Assembly: GCF_000011905.1 (NCBI RefSeq)
Contig: NC_002936.3
Coordinates: 1,302,001-1,366,000, forward strand
From: Dehalococcoides mccartyi 195
Lineage (GTDB): Bacteria > Chloroflexota > Dehalococcoidia > Dehalococcoidales > Dehalococcoidaceae
Reading direction: 5' to 3'
Length of the DNA stretch: 64,000 bases
Part shown: piece after piece, positions 34,905 to 43,897 of the stretch
Position numbering within the stretch: position 1 is the stretch's first letter
How the letters are laid out: every line of letters starts with the position of its first letter
Position numbers and translations under genes: made by a program
The notes under the pieces: generated by a model
What the model was told of the DNA's origin: nothing
What the model saw: the letters and a program-made list of their open reading frames with translations, nothing else
Database searches by the model: none

Positions 34905-35738
34905 ATGAATAAATCTACTTCTGTTTATTTTTGCAAACTTGCTTATATACCTCAGATGACTCTTTTCCAACCATATCCTGTAGAGAATTTTGAAGACGCC
35001 ATTCGCGATATCATAAGTCCTGATAAAAGCATTAATCGCTATGGGCGGACATGGCGATTTAGTTTACCTCGAAATTTTGATGGATTTCTGGCAGGAAAAC
35101 TCGGATTTGTTTCAGTTGGGATCGAAAAAAAGACTAATTATGATGAACAGGCAATGGACTTCACGGAAGAAATTGTTAATGCTAGGCAATCTAATTATGT
35201 TTATTGGATATTAGATTTGCATACCCACATTTTGACATTCGAAACAAAGACGCCAGACATAAGGTATCAATCTTTTAGAGGAGCATTTGAAGGTTTTTTA
35301 GATTATACCAACGGTATGGAGATTGAGGATCTAGTGGAATCTACACAATTTAATGATTGGTCAAAAAGTGTTGATTCTATATTAACATTCACGGCAAACC
35401 TACGTGCCCCTAATCCAGATTACTCAAAACATCCCAAATTAGTCGGACAGATATTAGAGAATACAAATGCTGACAAAGCAAAAATAGTATTAAAAAAGGC
35501 TAAGGGTTATGGCTCTCTAAAAATAGAAAGTACAATACAAGACTTGGTGAAGTATGGGGAATCTGGATATTCTACAATAAGTGCGTGCGGCGAGAAGGAT
35601 GGCCGAACAAAAATATTTGATTCAAAGAAGAGAATCCCCGTAGAAAAGATAGGTGAGCCATTGCCAAAAGATGACAATAGTATTTGGAAGATACTAATAA
35701 GTGCTTATAATAAATTCATCAATCGGAGCTGTTCATAA
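34905..35738 (+). CDS. Uncharacterised soluble protein, first gene of a two-gene module
   Basis: 277 residues, no membrane helix. The N-terminal half is mixed strand/helix (STSVYFCKLAYIPQMTLFQP; YVYWILDLHTHILTFETKTP; SFRGAFEGFL), the C-terminal half basic with KAKGYGSLKIEST and ends NRSCS. No family recognised. The stop is followed after 3 bases by the start of a membrane protein, so both are one unit. Size and arrangement match lambda RexA (279 residues) but I see no sequence identity worth claiming. Confidence 0.75.
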   Translation: MNKSTSVYFCKLAYIPQMTLFQPYPVENFEDAIRDIISPDKSINRYGRTWRFSLPRNFDGFLAGKLGFVSVGIEKKTNYDEQAMDFTEEIVNARQSNYVYWILDLHTHILTFETKTPDIRYQSFRGAFEGFLDYTNGMEIEDLVESTQFNDWSKSVDSILTFTANLRAPNPDYSKHPKLVGQILENTNADKAKIVLKKAKGYGSLKIESTIQDLVKYGESGYSTISACGEKDGRTKIFDSKKRIPVEKIGEPLPKDDNSIWKILISAYNKFINRSCS

Positions 35739-35741
35739 AAT

Positions 35742-36224
35742 ATGAGTGGATGGGGTAAAGAGATAGTTCGAGATCCAGCTCTCTGGATTACACTCATTAT
35801 AGCTGGCCTAATTGCTTTTTGGGGAGACAAAGATACTTTAAGCACAGTTAGTATACAAGTTGGTTTAGCGGTTGTTACAGTAAGCGCAACCTTACTTGGT
35901 ATAGTATTAGCAGCATTAGCTATATTTGTTGTCTTTTTGGATGAGAAGTATATAACACTAGTTGAAAAAGTTTATCCTATAGAGCAAGATACTTGGCCAT
36001 TCAAATGGGTAACTCTCATTGCTATTATTAATCTAACTTCTGGATTAATCCTAATTTTAGTTGGAGATCCAACCCTTATAATTTTTCGCACTATTATGTT
36101 CATAACACTATGGAGTTTCCTATATCTCCTTTGGCAAATATTCGAATTAGTGAAATTTTTAGCAGAACATATAAAAACTCGTTCAAAACATTTAATACTA
36201 AACAAAAATAGGCCCAAAAAATGA
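35742..36224 (+). CDS. Membrane protein, second gene of the two-gene module
   Basis: 160 residues, four probable helices (about 12-28, 40-68, 88-108, 112-135), short polar loops, and a basic tail (KTRSKHLILNKNRPKK). Starts 3 bases after the soluble gene. Comparable in size and topology to lambda RexB (144 residues, four helices), the ion-channel partner of RexA, though homology is not evident. AT-rich like the rest of the element. Confidence 0.75.
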   Translation: MSGWGKEIVRDPALWITLIIAGLIAFWGDKDTLSTVSIQVGLAVVTVSATLLGIVLAALAIFVVFLDEKYITLVEKVYPIEQDTWPFKWVTLIAIINLTSGLILILVGDPTLIIFRTIMFITLWSFLYLLWQIFELVKFLAEHIKTRSKHLILNKNRPKK

Positions 36225-36290
36225 TACTCCACCAAATAGGCAATAAATAAGTGATCGAATGATAAGATTGTGTTTTCACACTTAATTGCT

Positions 36291-36309
36291 GGCACTAATT
36301 TGGCACTAA
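36291..36309 (+). repeat. Tandem GGCACTAA, putative integrase arm site (right)
   Basis: Identical to 23519-23537. In a circularised element the order would be this pair, 107 bases, core, 53 bases, left pair: a symmetrical attP with arm sites on both sides. Confidence 0.6.
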
Positions 36310-36416
36310 TGCTTTTCAATTTGATCTATGAAAATGGGCTATTAAAGCTAAAATAAGCGTTGCCAGAAGTCAAGAGTTTAGCTTTAAAACCACTAAAAAA
36401 TAGGGTAGGGATACAA

Positions 36417-36467
36417 TTTACACGCAGGGGGTCATAGGTTCGAATCCTATACCGCCCACCATTTTTT
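36417..36467 (+). repeat. Right attachment site (attR core)
   Basis: Identical 51 bases to 23415-23465: the anticodon loop to CCA part of tRNA-Val, without a 5' half, so it is a tRNA fragment and not a gene. Confidence 0.93.
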
Positions 36468-36478
36468 GAACGTGAAAA

Positions 36479-36514
36479 AGCCCCTTTGACTTAACTGTCA
36501 CGGGGGCTGTTTTT
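36479..36514 (+). terminator. tRNA-Val terminator, right (chromosomal) copy
   Basis: AGCCCC (36479-36484)/GGGGCT (36503-36508) with inner TGAC/GTCA pairing, then GTTTTTAT. It differs from the left copy at about a fifth of positions and is probably the original chromosomal one. Confidence 0.65.
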
Positions 36515-36661
36515 ATAAATGGCACTAAACAACTGTCACCGGCTACTATACATGAATTGTTATCTGCTAAAACTGAGATGAAGTATCGTTATACGTATAA
36601 CTGGTGTTATAATTTCACCGGTATATCAGGCATTATTCAGATAACAGGAGAGAATTTGATT

Positions 36662-36781
36662 ATGGACACACTGGGTTTTATTTTAGCAATACTGGGCATT
36701 ATGGTGGCAATTTCCTTACTCTATGTCTTAAATTTATCTGCAAAAGCTTTAACAATTTACATCAACAAAAATAAAAAATAG
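36662..36781 (+). CDS. 39-residue single-pass membrane protein
   Basis: ATG at 36662 with AGGAGA about 9 bases upstream; the longer open frame from 36557 has no ribosome site. Sequence starts MDTLGFILAILGIMVAISLL, one long hydrophobic helix, then SAKALTIYINKNKK, a basic cytosolic tail. No family recognised. Right of attR, hence core side; between the element and the trp leader. Confidence 0.5.
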   Translation: MDTLGFILAILGIMVAISLLYVLNLSAKALTIYINKNKK

Positions 36782-36850
36782 TAAAAAGTTAAACCCTCCC
36801 GCTTAGCCAGTCCCGCAAGAAACTCCGGCAATAACGTAACCAAGATAACA

Positions 36851-36878
36851 TTGACAAAGACATTTTTTATATTGTAAT
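36851..36878 (+). promoter_or_regulatory. Promoter of the trp operon leader
   Basis: TTGACA (36851-36856), 16 bases, TGTAAT (36873-36878), just ahead of the T-box. Confidence 0.6.
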
Positions 36879-36892
36879 ATTGTTTTACAGAC

Positions 36893-37175
36893 TAGGAATG
36901 AGATTAGTAGGTCTAAAGCGAAGCTCAGAGAGCCGGGCAAGGTGAGAGCCGGTGCTAGCGCATAGAACTGAATGGACTCAGGAGTCGCAGGCCGAAAAAG
37001 GAAACTTGAGTAGGTTTTGACGGAAGGGCACCGTTATCAAAGCCTAGGGTATCGCTCTGAGAAATCCGGGCCGCACCCGAAAAAAGATGCTCCTGTATTT
37101 TTTGCAGGGATAATTAGGGTGGCACCGCGAAGGTTAATCCCTCGCCCCTAAAAAGGACGAGGGATTTATTTTTTT
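36893..37175 (+). promoter_or_regulatory. T-box riboswitch controlling the trp operon
   Basis: Stem I region starts near 36893; specifier loop reads GAATGGAC with TGG (Trp) at 36973-36975. T-box sequence AGGGTGGCACCGCG at 37116-37129; its UGGC pairs with the 3' end GCCA of uncharged tRNA, and the tRNA-Trp here (6255-6331) has discriminator G, so the match is exact. Terminator TCCCTCG (37138-37144)/CGAGGGA (37158-37164) plus T-run. Uncharged tRNA-Trp should stabilise the antiterminator and turn on trpE and what follows. Confidence 0.95.
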
Positions 37176-37192
37176 GCGAGGTGCCCGTTAAA

Positions 37193-38650
37193 ATGTATTA
37201 CCCATCTTTAGCCGAAGTAAAAAAACTGGCCGCACAGGGCAACCTGATACCCATCTCCTGTGAGATTATGGCCGACCTTGAAACCCCGGTTTCCGCTTTT
37301 CTGAAAATCAAAGACAGCCAAAATGCTTTTCTGCTGGAAAGTGTGGAAGGCGGGGAGCGCGTAGCCCGATATAGTTTCATCGGCACCAACCCCCATAAAG
37401 TGCTTACAGCCTATCAGACAGATACCGTTCCCCCTCTAACCCAAGTTGAAAATGAACTAAACAAATACCGGGTAGTACCGGTGGGGGATTTGCCCCGTTT
37501 CTGCGGCGGGGCGGTGGGTTTTCTGGGCTACGAGGCAGTTACCCGCTTTGAGGAGTTGCCCTCGCCATCGGCTGACCCCCTAAATCTTCCGGAAGCAGTC
37601 TTCATGCTGGTTGATACCATGCTGGTTTTTGACCACATCAGCCATTCCATAAAAGTACTAAGCTATGTCCATACCGAACAGGATATTGAAACGTCATATA
37701 ATCAGGCTATCCGGAATATAGAAAATCTGGTTAACCGCCTTAGAAAGCCGCTGCCCGAAACCGCCCCAAAATCTACCGCCGCAAGTATCCCCGAAATGAA
37801 ATCCAATTTCAAACAGGCGGATTTTGAGGGCAAGGTATCCAAAATAAGAGATTACCTTAACTCAGGCGAAGCTATTCAGGTAGTTTTGTCACAGCGTCTG
37901 TCCAGACCCACCTCCGCCCATCCCTTTGACATCTACCGTGCCTTGCGTTCGGTAAACCCTTCACCATACATGTACTATCTGGATTTCGGTGATTTCCAGA
38001 TTGTGGGCGCCTCGCCGGAGGTACTGGTACGGGTGGAAGACGGCGAGGTTATGACCCGCCCTCTGGCAGGCACCAGAAAACGGGGCAAAACCCAGAAAGA
38101 AGACACCAGTCTTGAGCAGGAACTCCGCCATGACGAAAAAGAGTGTGCCGAACATATCATGCTGGTGGATTTGGGACGAAACGATATCGGGCGTATAAGC
38201 CAGCCGGGCACAGTCCGCATAACCGACGTCATGGATGTGGAACGCTATTCCCACGTAATGCATCTGGTTTCCCACGTACAGGGCAAATTAAAACCAAACA
38301 TTACTCCGTTTGAGGCTTTGCAATCCTGCTTCCCGGCAGGCACAGTCTCAGGCGCACCTAAAATACGAGCTATGGAAATAATAGCTGAAATGGAAACCGA
38401 AAAGAGAGGCATTTATGCCGGGGCAGTCGGATATTTTTCTTATTCGGGCAATATGGACATGGCTATAGCCATACGCACCATGGTTGTCAAGGGAGGCATT
38501 GCCCATATCCAGGCAGGCTGCGGCATAGTAAGTGACAGCGTACCCGAACATGAGTATCAGGAAACATTAAACAAAGCTCAGGCTTTGCTGAAAGCTCTGG
38601 ACAGGGCAGAAAATCAGGCATCGGAGAAACCGCATGTTATTACTAATTGA
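37193..38650 (+). CDS. trpE: Anthranilate synthase component I
   Basis: 485 residues from ATG 37193 (GAGGTG at 37178-37183); a GTG at 37181 is in frame and possible. Start MYYPSLAEVKK. Chorismate-binding enzyme signatures: FDIYRALRSVNPSPYMYYLD, VGASPEVLVRVEDG, RPLAGTRKRGKT, AEHIMLVDLGRNDIGRI, FPAGTVSGAPKIRAMEII. Makes anthranilate from chorismate with TrpG supplying ammonia. First gene behind the T-box; overlaps trpG by 17 bases. Confidence 0.97.
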   Translation: MYYPSLAEVKKLAAQGNLIPISCEIMADLETPVSAFLKIKDSQNAFLLESVEGGERVARYSFIGTNPHKVLTAYQTDTVPPLTQVENELNKYRVVPVGDLPRFCGGAVGFLGYEAVTRFEELPSPSADPLNLPEAVFMLVDTMLVFDHISHSIKVLSYVHTEQDIETSYNQAIRNIENLVNRLRKPLPETAPKSTAASIPEMKSNFKQADFEGKVSKIRDYLNSGEAIQVVLSQRLSRPTSAHPFDIYRALRSVNPSPYMYYLDFGDFQIVGASPEVLVRVEDGEVMTRPLAGTRKRGKTQKEDTSLEQELRHDEKECAEHIMLVDLGRNDIGRISQPGTVRITDVMDVERYSHVMHLVSHVQGKLKPNITPFEALQSCFPAGTVSGAPKIRAMEIIAEMETEKRGIYAGAVGYFSYSGNMDMAIAIRTMVVKGGIAHIQAGCGIVSDSVPEHEYQETLNKAQALLKALDRAENQASEKPHVITN

Positions 38651-39224
38651 TAATTACGACAGTTTTACCTATAACCTTTTTCAGTATTTTTCCGAACTGG
38701 GGCAGGAGGTTAAGGTAGTCCGCAATAACAAGATTACCCTTGATGCCATAGAAGCCCTAGGTCCTGAATATATCGTGATTTCACCCGGACCATCTTCACC
38801 CCTTCAGGCAGGGATGTCCAATGACATTATCCGCCATTTCGGCCCCAGACTGCCGATCCTCGGTATATGTCTGGGTCACCAGTGCATCGGGCATACCTAC
38901 GGGGGGATTGTCAGACAGGCAGACCGGATAATGCACGGCAAACAGTCTCTGATACAGCATAACAACCGGGGTATTTTTAAAGGTCTGCCCAAAGGGTTTC
39001 CCGCCATACGTTACCATTCCCTTATAGTTGATAAACCGACCCTACCGGAGTGTCTTGAAATAACCGCCTGGACAGATGACGGCACCATTATGGGGCTTAG
39101 GCACAAAGAGTACCCGGTTGAAGGCATACAGTTCCATCCCGAATCATTCAAAACCGAATGCGGCAAGGAGATTTTGGGCAATTTTCTGAAATACTATGCA
39201 CCTGTATCAGGTAAAAGAGAGTAA
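38634..39224 (+). CDS. trpG: Anthranilate synthase component II (glutamine amidotransferase)
   Basis: 196 residues, class I glutamine amidotransferase: LLIDNYDSFTYNLFQY start, catalytic Cys in GICLGHQCIG, and the His/Glu pair in IQFHPESF. Supplies NH3 to TrpE; may also serve aminodeoxychorismate synthase. Overlap with trpE and 4-base gap to trpD. Confidence 0.97.
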   Translation: MLLLIDNYDSFTYNLFQYFSELGQEVKVVRNNKITLDAIEALGPEYIVISPGPSSPLQAGMSNDIIRHFGPRLPILGICLGHQCIGHTYGGIVRQADRIMHGKQSLIQHNNRGIFKGLPKGFPAIRYHSLIVDKPTLPECLEITAWTDDGTIMGLRHKEYPVEGIQFHPESFKTECGKEILGNFLKYYAPVSGKRE

Positions 39225-39228
39225 ATAA

Positions 39229-40254
39229 ATGATTAAAGAAGCCATCGGGTCTTTAGTTCTGGGTAAATCTCTGACTCTTGAACAGTCTGCCTCAGTCATG
39301 GACGAAATCATGGAGGGAAAAACTACTCCTGCCCAGATTGGGGCATTCCTGACTGCTCTCAGGGTCAAGGGTGAAACCGCCGAAGAGATAGCCGGTCTGG
39401 CAAATGTCATGCGGGCAAAGTCTACCCGTATATCCACCAGCACTCCGGTACTGGACATAGTGGGCATTGGCGGGGACGGGATAAACACGTTTAATATTTC
39501 TACCACCGCCGCCTTTGTTATATCAGGAGCCGGCATAAAAGTGGCCAAGCACGGCAACCGGGCGGCAAGCAGTATGTGCGGCAGTGCCGATGTGCTGGAA
39601 GCACTGGGCATAAAAATAGATCTAAATGCCGAACAGGTAAAAATATGTATAGAGCAAATAGGTATCGGGTTCATGTTTGCCCCGGTTTTTCATCCCGCCA
39701 TGAAATTTGTAGCCCCTTCCCGCCGTGAAATAGGCATCCGCACCGTGTTCAATATTTTAGGTCCGCTGACCAACCCGGCCAGTGCCCAGTACCAGCTTAT
39801 CGGCGTACCTGAAATAGGGCTGGGTGACAAGATTATTTCAGCCCTCTGCCACATGGATATCAAGCATGCTCTGGTGGTACACGGTCTGGACGGCATGGAC
39901 GAAATGTCTATCAGCGGAGACTCTGTTATCTGGGAACTGAAAGACAAAGAGATAATCAAATTTCGCCATACGGTTTCACCCCGAGAAATGGGCTTAGAAC
40001 AGGTTTCCCTTCAGGCTGTCAAAGGGGGTGCGGCAGAGGAAAACGCACTTACCCTGCGGGCCATACTCTCAGGTGCAAAAGGGCCCAAACGGGATGTAGT
40101 TCTGCTGAATGCGGCCGCCGCCCTGATGGTGGCAGACAAGATTGACACCATTGCCGAAGGTATCTCTCTGGCCGCAGAAATAATTGACAACGGGCTGGCA
40201 CTTAATAAGCTAGAATCTTTGATTAAACTCAGCCAGTCTTTGGCAAGCGGGTAA
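39229..40254 (+). CDS. trpD: Anthranilate phosphoribosyltransferase
   Basis: 341 residues: GIGGDGINTFNIST (PRPP-binding, GTGGDG in most), KHGNRAASSMCGSADVLEALG, NILGPLTNPA. Transfers phosphoribosyl to anthranilate. Length and motifs normal; 4 bases after trpG, 4 before trpC. Confidence 0.97.
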   Translation: MIKEAIGSLVLGKSLTLEQSASVMDEIMEGKTTPAQIGAFLTALRVKGETAEEIAGLANVMRAKSTRISTSTPVLDIVGIGGDGINTFNISTTAAFVISGAGIKVAKHGNRAASSMCGSADVLEALGIKIDLNAEQVKICIEQIGIGFMFAPVFHPAMKFVAPSRREIGIRTVFNILGPLTNPASAQYQLIGVPEIGLGDKIISALCHMDIKHALVVHGLDGMDEMSISGDSVIWELKDKEIIKFRHTVSPREMGLEQVSLQAVKGGAAEENALTLRAILSGAKGPKRDVVLLNAAAALMVADKIDTIAEGISLAAEIIDNGLALNKLESLIKLSQSLASG

Positions 40255-40258
40255 AACC

Positions 40259-41038
40259 ATGATTTTGGAACGTATTGTCACCGACAACCTGCCTGATTTG
40301 GAGCGGAGAAAAATGCGGCTGCCATTAGCAAAACTGCAGGAATTGGTACTGGACATACCCTATCTACCCATTGACATGGCCATGAAGCTTAAAGGGCGGC
40401 AGGTCAGGCTGATTGCCGAGGTAAAAAAAGCCTCTCCGTCAAAAGGGATAATCCGCCCGGATTTTGACCCGGTGGATATTGCCGGCATATATGCCCGAAA
40501 CGGGGCTTCCGCCATTTCGGTTTTGACAGAAGAACACCATTTTATGGGAAGCCTTGACAACCTGAAGAAAATACGCGAATCAGGGGTGGCATCAAAGCTG
40601 CCACTTCTCCGTAAGGATTTTATCCATGACCCGTATCAGGTATATGAATCCCGCCTGTACGGGGCAGACGCTATTTTGCTGATAGTAGCCATGCTGTCTC
40701 CCGAAAGGTTACAGGAACTGCTTTCACTCAGCCATAAGCTGGGCATGAAATGTCTGGTGGAAGTGCATACCCGGTCAGAGCTGGAAATAGCTTTAGAGAG
40801 TAATGCCCGGATTATCGGCCTGAATAACCGTGATTTGCATACGTTTAAAATAGACCTAACTGTAACCGAAAGGCTTCGCCCCCTGATACCCCCTGAGTGC
40901 ATAGTTGTCAGTGAAAGCGGCATTCAGACCAGAGCAGATATTTCCCGTCTGGAAGAACTGGGAGTAGATGCAGTGCTGGTAGGAGAAGCCTTAACAGCCT
41001 CGGTTGATATTGCCGCCAAAATGAGGGAACTGCTGTGA
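40259..41038 (+). CDS. trpC: Indole-3-glycerol phosphate synthase
   Basis: 259 residues, TIM barrel: [78 protein letters not shown]. Ring closure of CdRP to indole-3-glycerol phosphate. Overlaps trpF by 4 bases. Confidence 0.97.
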   Translation: MILERIVTDNLPDLERRKMRLPLAKLQELVLDIPYLPIDMAMKLKGRQVRLIAEVKKASPSKGIIRPDFDPVDIAGIYARNGASAISVLTEEHHFMGSLDNLKKIRESGVASKLPLLRKDFIHDPYQVYESRLYGADAILLIVAMLSPERLQELLSLSHKLGMKCLVEVHTRSELEIALESNARIIGLNNRDLHTFKIDLTVTERLRPLIPPECIVVSESGIQTRADISRLEELGVDAVLVGEALTASVDIAAKMRELL

Positions 41039-41694
41039 TTAAGACTAAGATTTGCGGCTTGACAGAGGTTGGACAAGCCTTGGCCACAGCCCGGACAGGG
41101 GCTGACTTTGCCGGAGTGGTATTTGCCGAAAGCAAACGGCGCATCACCACGGAGAAAGCACTTGAGATAGCCGAAGCCCTGAAACCACTAAACCCAAGAC
41201 CGATGCTGGTAGGCGTCTTTGCCAACCAGACGGCAGAAGAAGTAAACCGGATTGCCTCCGTCTGCCGTCTGGACAGGGTACAGCTAAGCGGTAACGAAAG
41301 CTGGGAATACTGCAATCAGGTAAACCTGCCGGTTATCAAGGTTATTCACGTTGCCGAAGGCACTACCGCCGAACTGGTTATTCAGGAAATACAGGCCGGG
41401 CTTAAAGCCCTGAAAAAAACACCCGTATTCCTGCTGGATACCCATACCAAGGCCTTATTCGGAGGCAGCGGTCAAAGTTTTGACTGGCAGATTGTAAAAC
41501 AGGTCTCTCTGAAATACCCCGTCATGGTGGCCGGCGGACTTAATCCGGAAAACATACAGGGATTTATAAAAATAGCCAAACCATGGGGAATAGACGTTGC
41601 CAGCGGAGTGGAAACAGACGGGATAAAAGATACAGCCAAAATACACCTTTTCATTGAACGGGTGAAAGATGCGGATGGTAACCGGATATGTTAG
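41035..41694 (+). CDS. trpF: Phosphoribosylanthranilate isomerase
   Basis: 219 residues starting with GTG (GTGATTAAGAC); [13 protein letters not shown] with the catalytic Cys, [34 protein letters not shown], and [13 protein letters not shown] near the end. Overlaps aroF by 7 bases. Converts PRA to CdRP by Amadori rearrangement. Confidence 0.96.
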   Translation: MIKTKICGLTEVGQALATARTGADFAGVVFAESKRRITTEKALEIAEALKPLNPRPMLVGVFANQTAEEVNRIASVCRLDRVQLSGNESWEYCNQVNLPVIKVIHVAEGTTAELVIQEIQAGLKALKKTPVFLLDTHTKALFGGSGQSFDWQIVKQVSLKYPVMVAGGLNPENIQGFIKIAKPWGIDVASGVETDGIKDTAKIHLFIERVKDADGNRIC

Positions 41695-42710
41695 TAATAA
41701 TGAAAAACGATGCAACTCAGGAACAGATAGATAACGTCATCCGTGAGATTACGGATGCAGGCTACCGGGGCATACCCATACCGGGTGACCACCGAACCGC
41801 CGTCTGCATAGTGGGCAATCAGGGTATGGTGGAGGAAAGCCCTTTTCTGGCACTGGAAGGTGTGAAAGAAGTATTGCGGGTGACCAAGCCCTATAAACTG
41901 GTCAGCCATGAAACCTGCCCCAAACCGACAGTTATCCGTCTGGGAGAGGTAGAAATAGGAAACGGCTGCAAACCGGTTATCATTGCCGGACCTTGCTCGG
42001 TGGAAAGTGAAGAACAGACCCTCCGCATAGCCCGTCAGGTAAAAGAGGGCGGTGCCAAGCTCTTCAGGGGAGGGGCATTCAAACCCCGCACTTCACCCTA
42101 CAGCTTTCAGGGTTTGGGCAAAGCCGGCCTCAAAATACTGGAAAAAGTACGCTCTGAAACTGGGTTGCTTATTGTTACCGAAGCCACCGACTCTGAAAAC
42201 CTGAAGCTGGTTGAAGCCAGCACAGATATTATCCAGATAGGTGCCCGAAACATGCAAAATTACTCTCTGTTACGCAGGGCAGGCCAGACAAAAAAGCCGG
42301 TCATTTTAAAACGGGGGCTGTCAGCCACTATTGAAGAACTGCTGATGGCAGCCGAATATATAATAGCCGAAGGCAACACTCAAGTTATTTTGTGCGAACG
42401 GGGTATCCGCACCTTTTCGGACAATACCCGCTTTACACTGGACCTAAGCGCCATCCTGTCCGTCAAGGCCTTAAGTCACCTGCCCATCATAGTAGACCCC
42501 AGCCATGCCGCCGGACGCCGTGATTATGTTATCCCCCTGTCCAGAGCAGCCATTGCAACAGGGGCAGACGGACTGATAGTAGAAGTCCATTCAGACCCGC
42601 CCAGCGCTCTGTCTGACGGGGCGCAGTCTTTGTATCCGGAACAGTTTTGCCAATTGGTTAAAGAGGTGGAATATTTAAATATGCTGGGAGTAGAAAAATG
42701 CCTAAAGTAG
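41688..42710 (+). CDS. aroF: 3-deoxy-7-phosphoheptulonate (DAHP) synthase, Ibeta type
   Basis: 340 residues. N-terminal ferredoxin-like regulatory domain (about 1-72, [20 protein letters not shown]) as in the Thermotoga enzyme, then the KDO8P/DAHP-synthase barrel: [65 protein letters not shown]. First step of aromatic biosynthesis. Its place inside the trp operon means the Trp T-box also sets the entry flux of the shikimate pathway. Overlaps trpB by 13 bases. Confidence 0.96.
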   Translation: MLVIMKNDATQEQIDNVIREITDAGYRGIPIPGDHRTAVCIVGNQGMVEESPFLALEGVKEVLRVTKPYKLVSHETCPKPTVIRLGEVEIGNGCKPVIIAGPCSVESEEQTLRIARQVKEGGAKLFRGGAFKPRTSPYSFQGLGKAGLKILEKVRSETGLLIVTEATDSENLKLVEASTDIIQIGARNMQNYSLLRRAGQTKKPVILKRGLSATIEELLMAAEYIIAEGNTQVILCERGIRTFSDNTRFTLDLSAILSVKALSHLPIIVDPSHAAGRRDYVIPLSRAAIATGADGLIVEVHSDPPSALSDGAQSLYPEQFCQLVKEVEYLNMLGVEKCLK

Positions 42711-43897
42711 ATAGCACCGGTAAACCGGGGTATTTCGGCAAGTATGGCGGGCAGTTTGTACCTGAAATACTGGTGCCAGTCCTAAACGAACTGGAACAGG
42801 CTTATGAACAAGCCAAAAAAGACGAGACTTTCCAGTCACGCCTGAAATCCCTTTCAAACACCTTTTCGGGGCGGCCCACTCCGCTGTATCTGGCAGAAAG
42901 GCTGACTGAACATCTGGGGGGTGCCAGAATTTACCTGAAAAGGGAAGACCTGGCCCATACAGGTGCCCATAAAATCAACAACGCACTCGGTCAGGGGCTG
43001 CTTGCCTTGCATATGGGAAAGAAAAGGGTAATTGCCGAAACAGGGGCGGGGCAACACGGGGTAGCCACCGCAGCTGTTTGCGCCATGCTGGGGCTGGAAT
43101 GCATTGTCTATATGGGCGAAGATGACATCAAACGTCAAGCCTTGAACGTATTCCGCATGAAGCTGATGGGAACGGAAGTCAGAAGCGTATCTTCGGGCAG
43201 CCGTACCCTGAAAGACGCCATCAATGAAGCTATGCGTGACTGGGTAAGCAACCCGGAGACCACTTATTATATAATCGGTTCGGTGGTCGGCCCGCGCCCT
43301 TATCCGGCTATGGTACGGGATTTTCAGGCAGTTATCGGGCAGGAAACCAAAGCCCAGTCCTTAAGACAGCTGGGGGGACTACCTGACTGCATTGTTGCCT
43401 GTGTTGGCGGAGGCAGCAATGCCATGGGTATTTTCTATGATTTCATACCAGACCAAAGCGTACGTCTTATCGGGGTGGAAGCTGCCGGCAGCGGCATCAG
43501 CACCGGCAAACATTCGGCCACCCTTAGTGCCGGCAAGGTGGGTATACTCCACGGCGCCATGTCCTACCTGCTTCAGGACGAGCATGGACAGGTGATTGAA
43601 ACCCACAGTATTTCGGCCGGGCTGGATTATCCCGGCGTAGGACCTGAACACAGCTACCTGAAAGATAATAAGCGGGTGGAATATGTTTCGGTCACAGATG
43701 AAGAAGCCCTGAACGGCTTCAAACTGCTATGCTCGCTGGAAGGGATAATGCCTGCTCTGGAATCTTCCCACGCCATTGCCCATGCCCTGAAAATAGCAGT
43801 CGGCATGCCGAAAAACAAAAATATAGTCATAAACCTCTCCGGCAGAGGGGACAAAGACATGGATATTGTTCAAAAAGCAATGGGGGTAAAGATATGA
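42698..43897 (+). CDS. trpB: Tryptophan synthase beta chain
   Basis: 399 residues, TrpB1 type: [19 protein letters not shown]-lysine motif [32 protein letters not shown] phosphate cradle, and a final [13 protein letters not shown]. Condenses indole with serine. Overlaps trpA by 4 bases (ATGA). Confidence 0.97.

Larger units (their letters stand above)
23415..36467. mobile_element. 13.0-kb integrative element in tRNA-Val
   Basis: Bounded by 51-bp perfect direct repeats of the tRNA-Val 3' end; one repeat plus the interior is 13,002 bases. Inside are a tyrosine integrase (31144-32304), an excisionase-like HTH gene (33264-33434), a Rep_trans-type replication protein (33657-34808), a giant YD-repeat protein, several membrane proteins and a two-gene module (34905-36224). 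The interior is visibly richer in A/T than the flanking core. Tandem GGCACTAA repeats sit close inside both ends and would flank the core in a circular form. No phage structural genes and no conjugation genes are seen, so it is either a small integrative plasmid-like element or one mobilised by others. Confidence 0.9.

Noticed and set aside
36410-36462. A second tRNA-Val gene
   Set aside because: Only the part from the anticodon loop to CCA is present; the 5' half is missing. It is the attR repeat.
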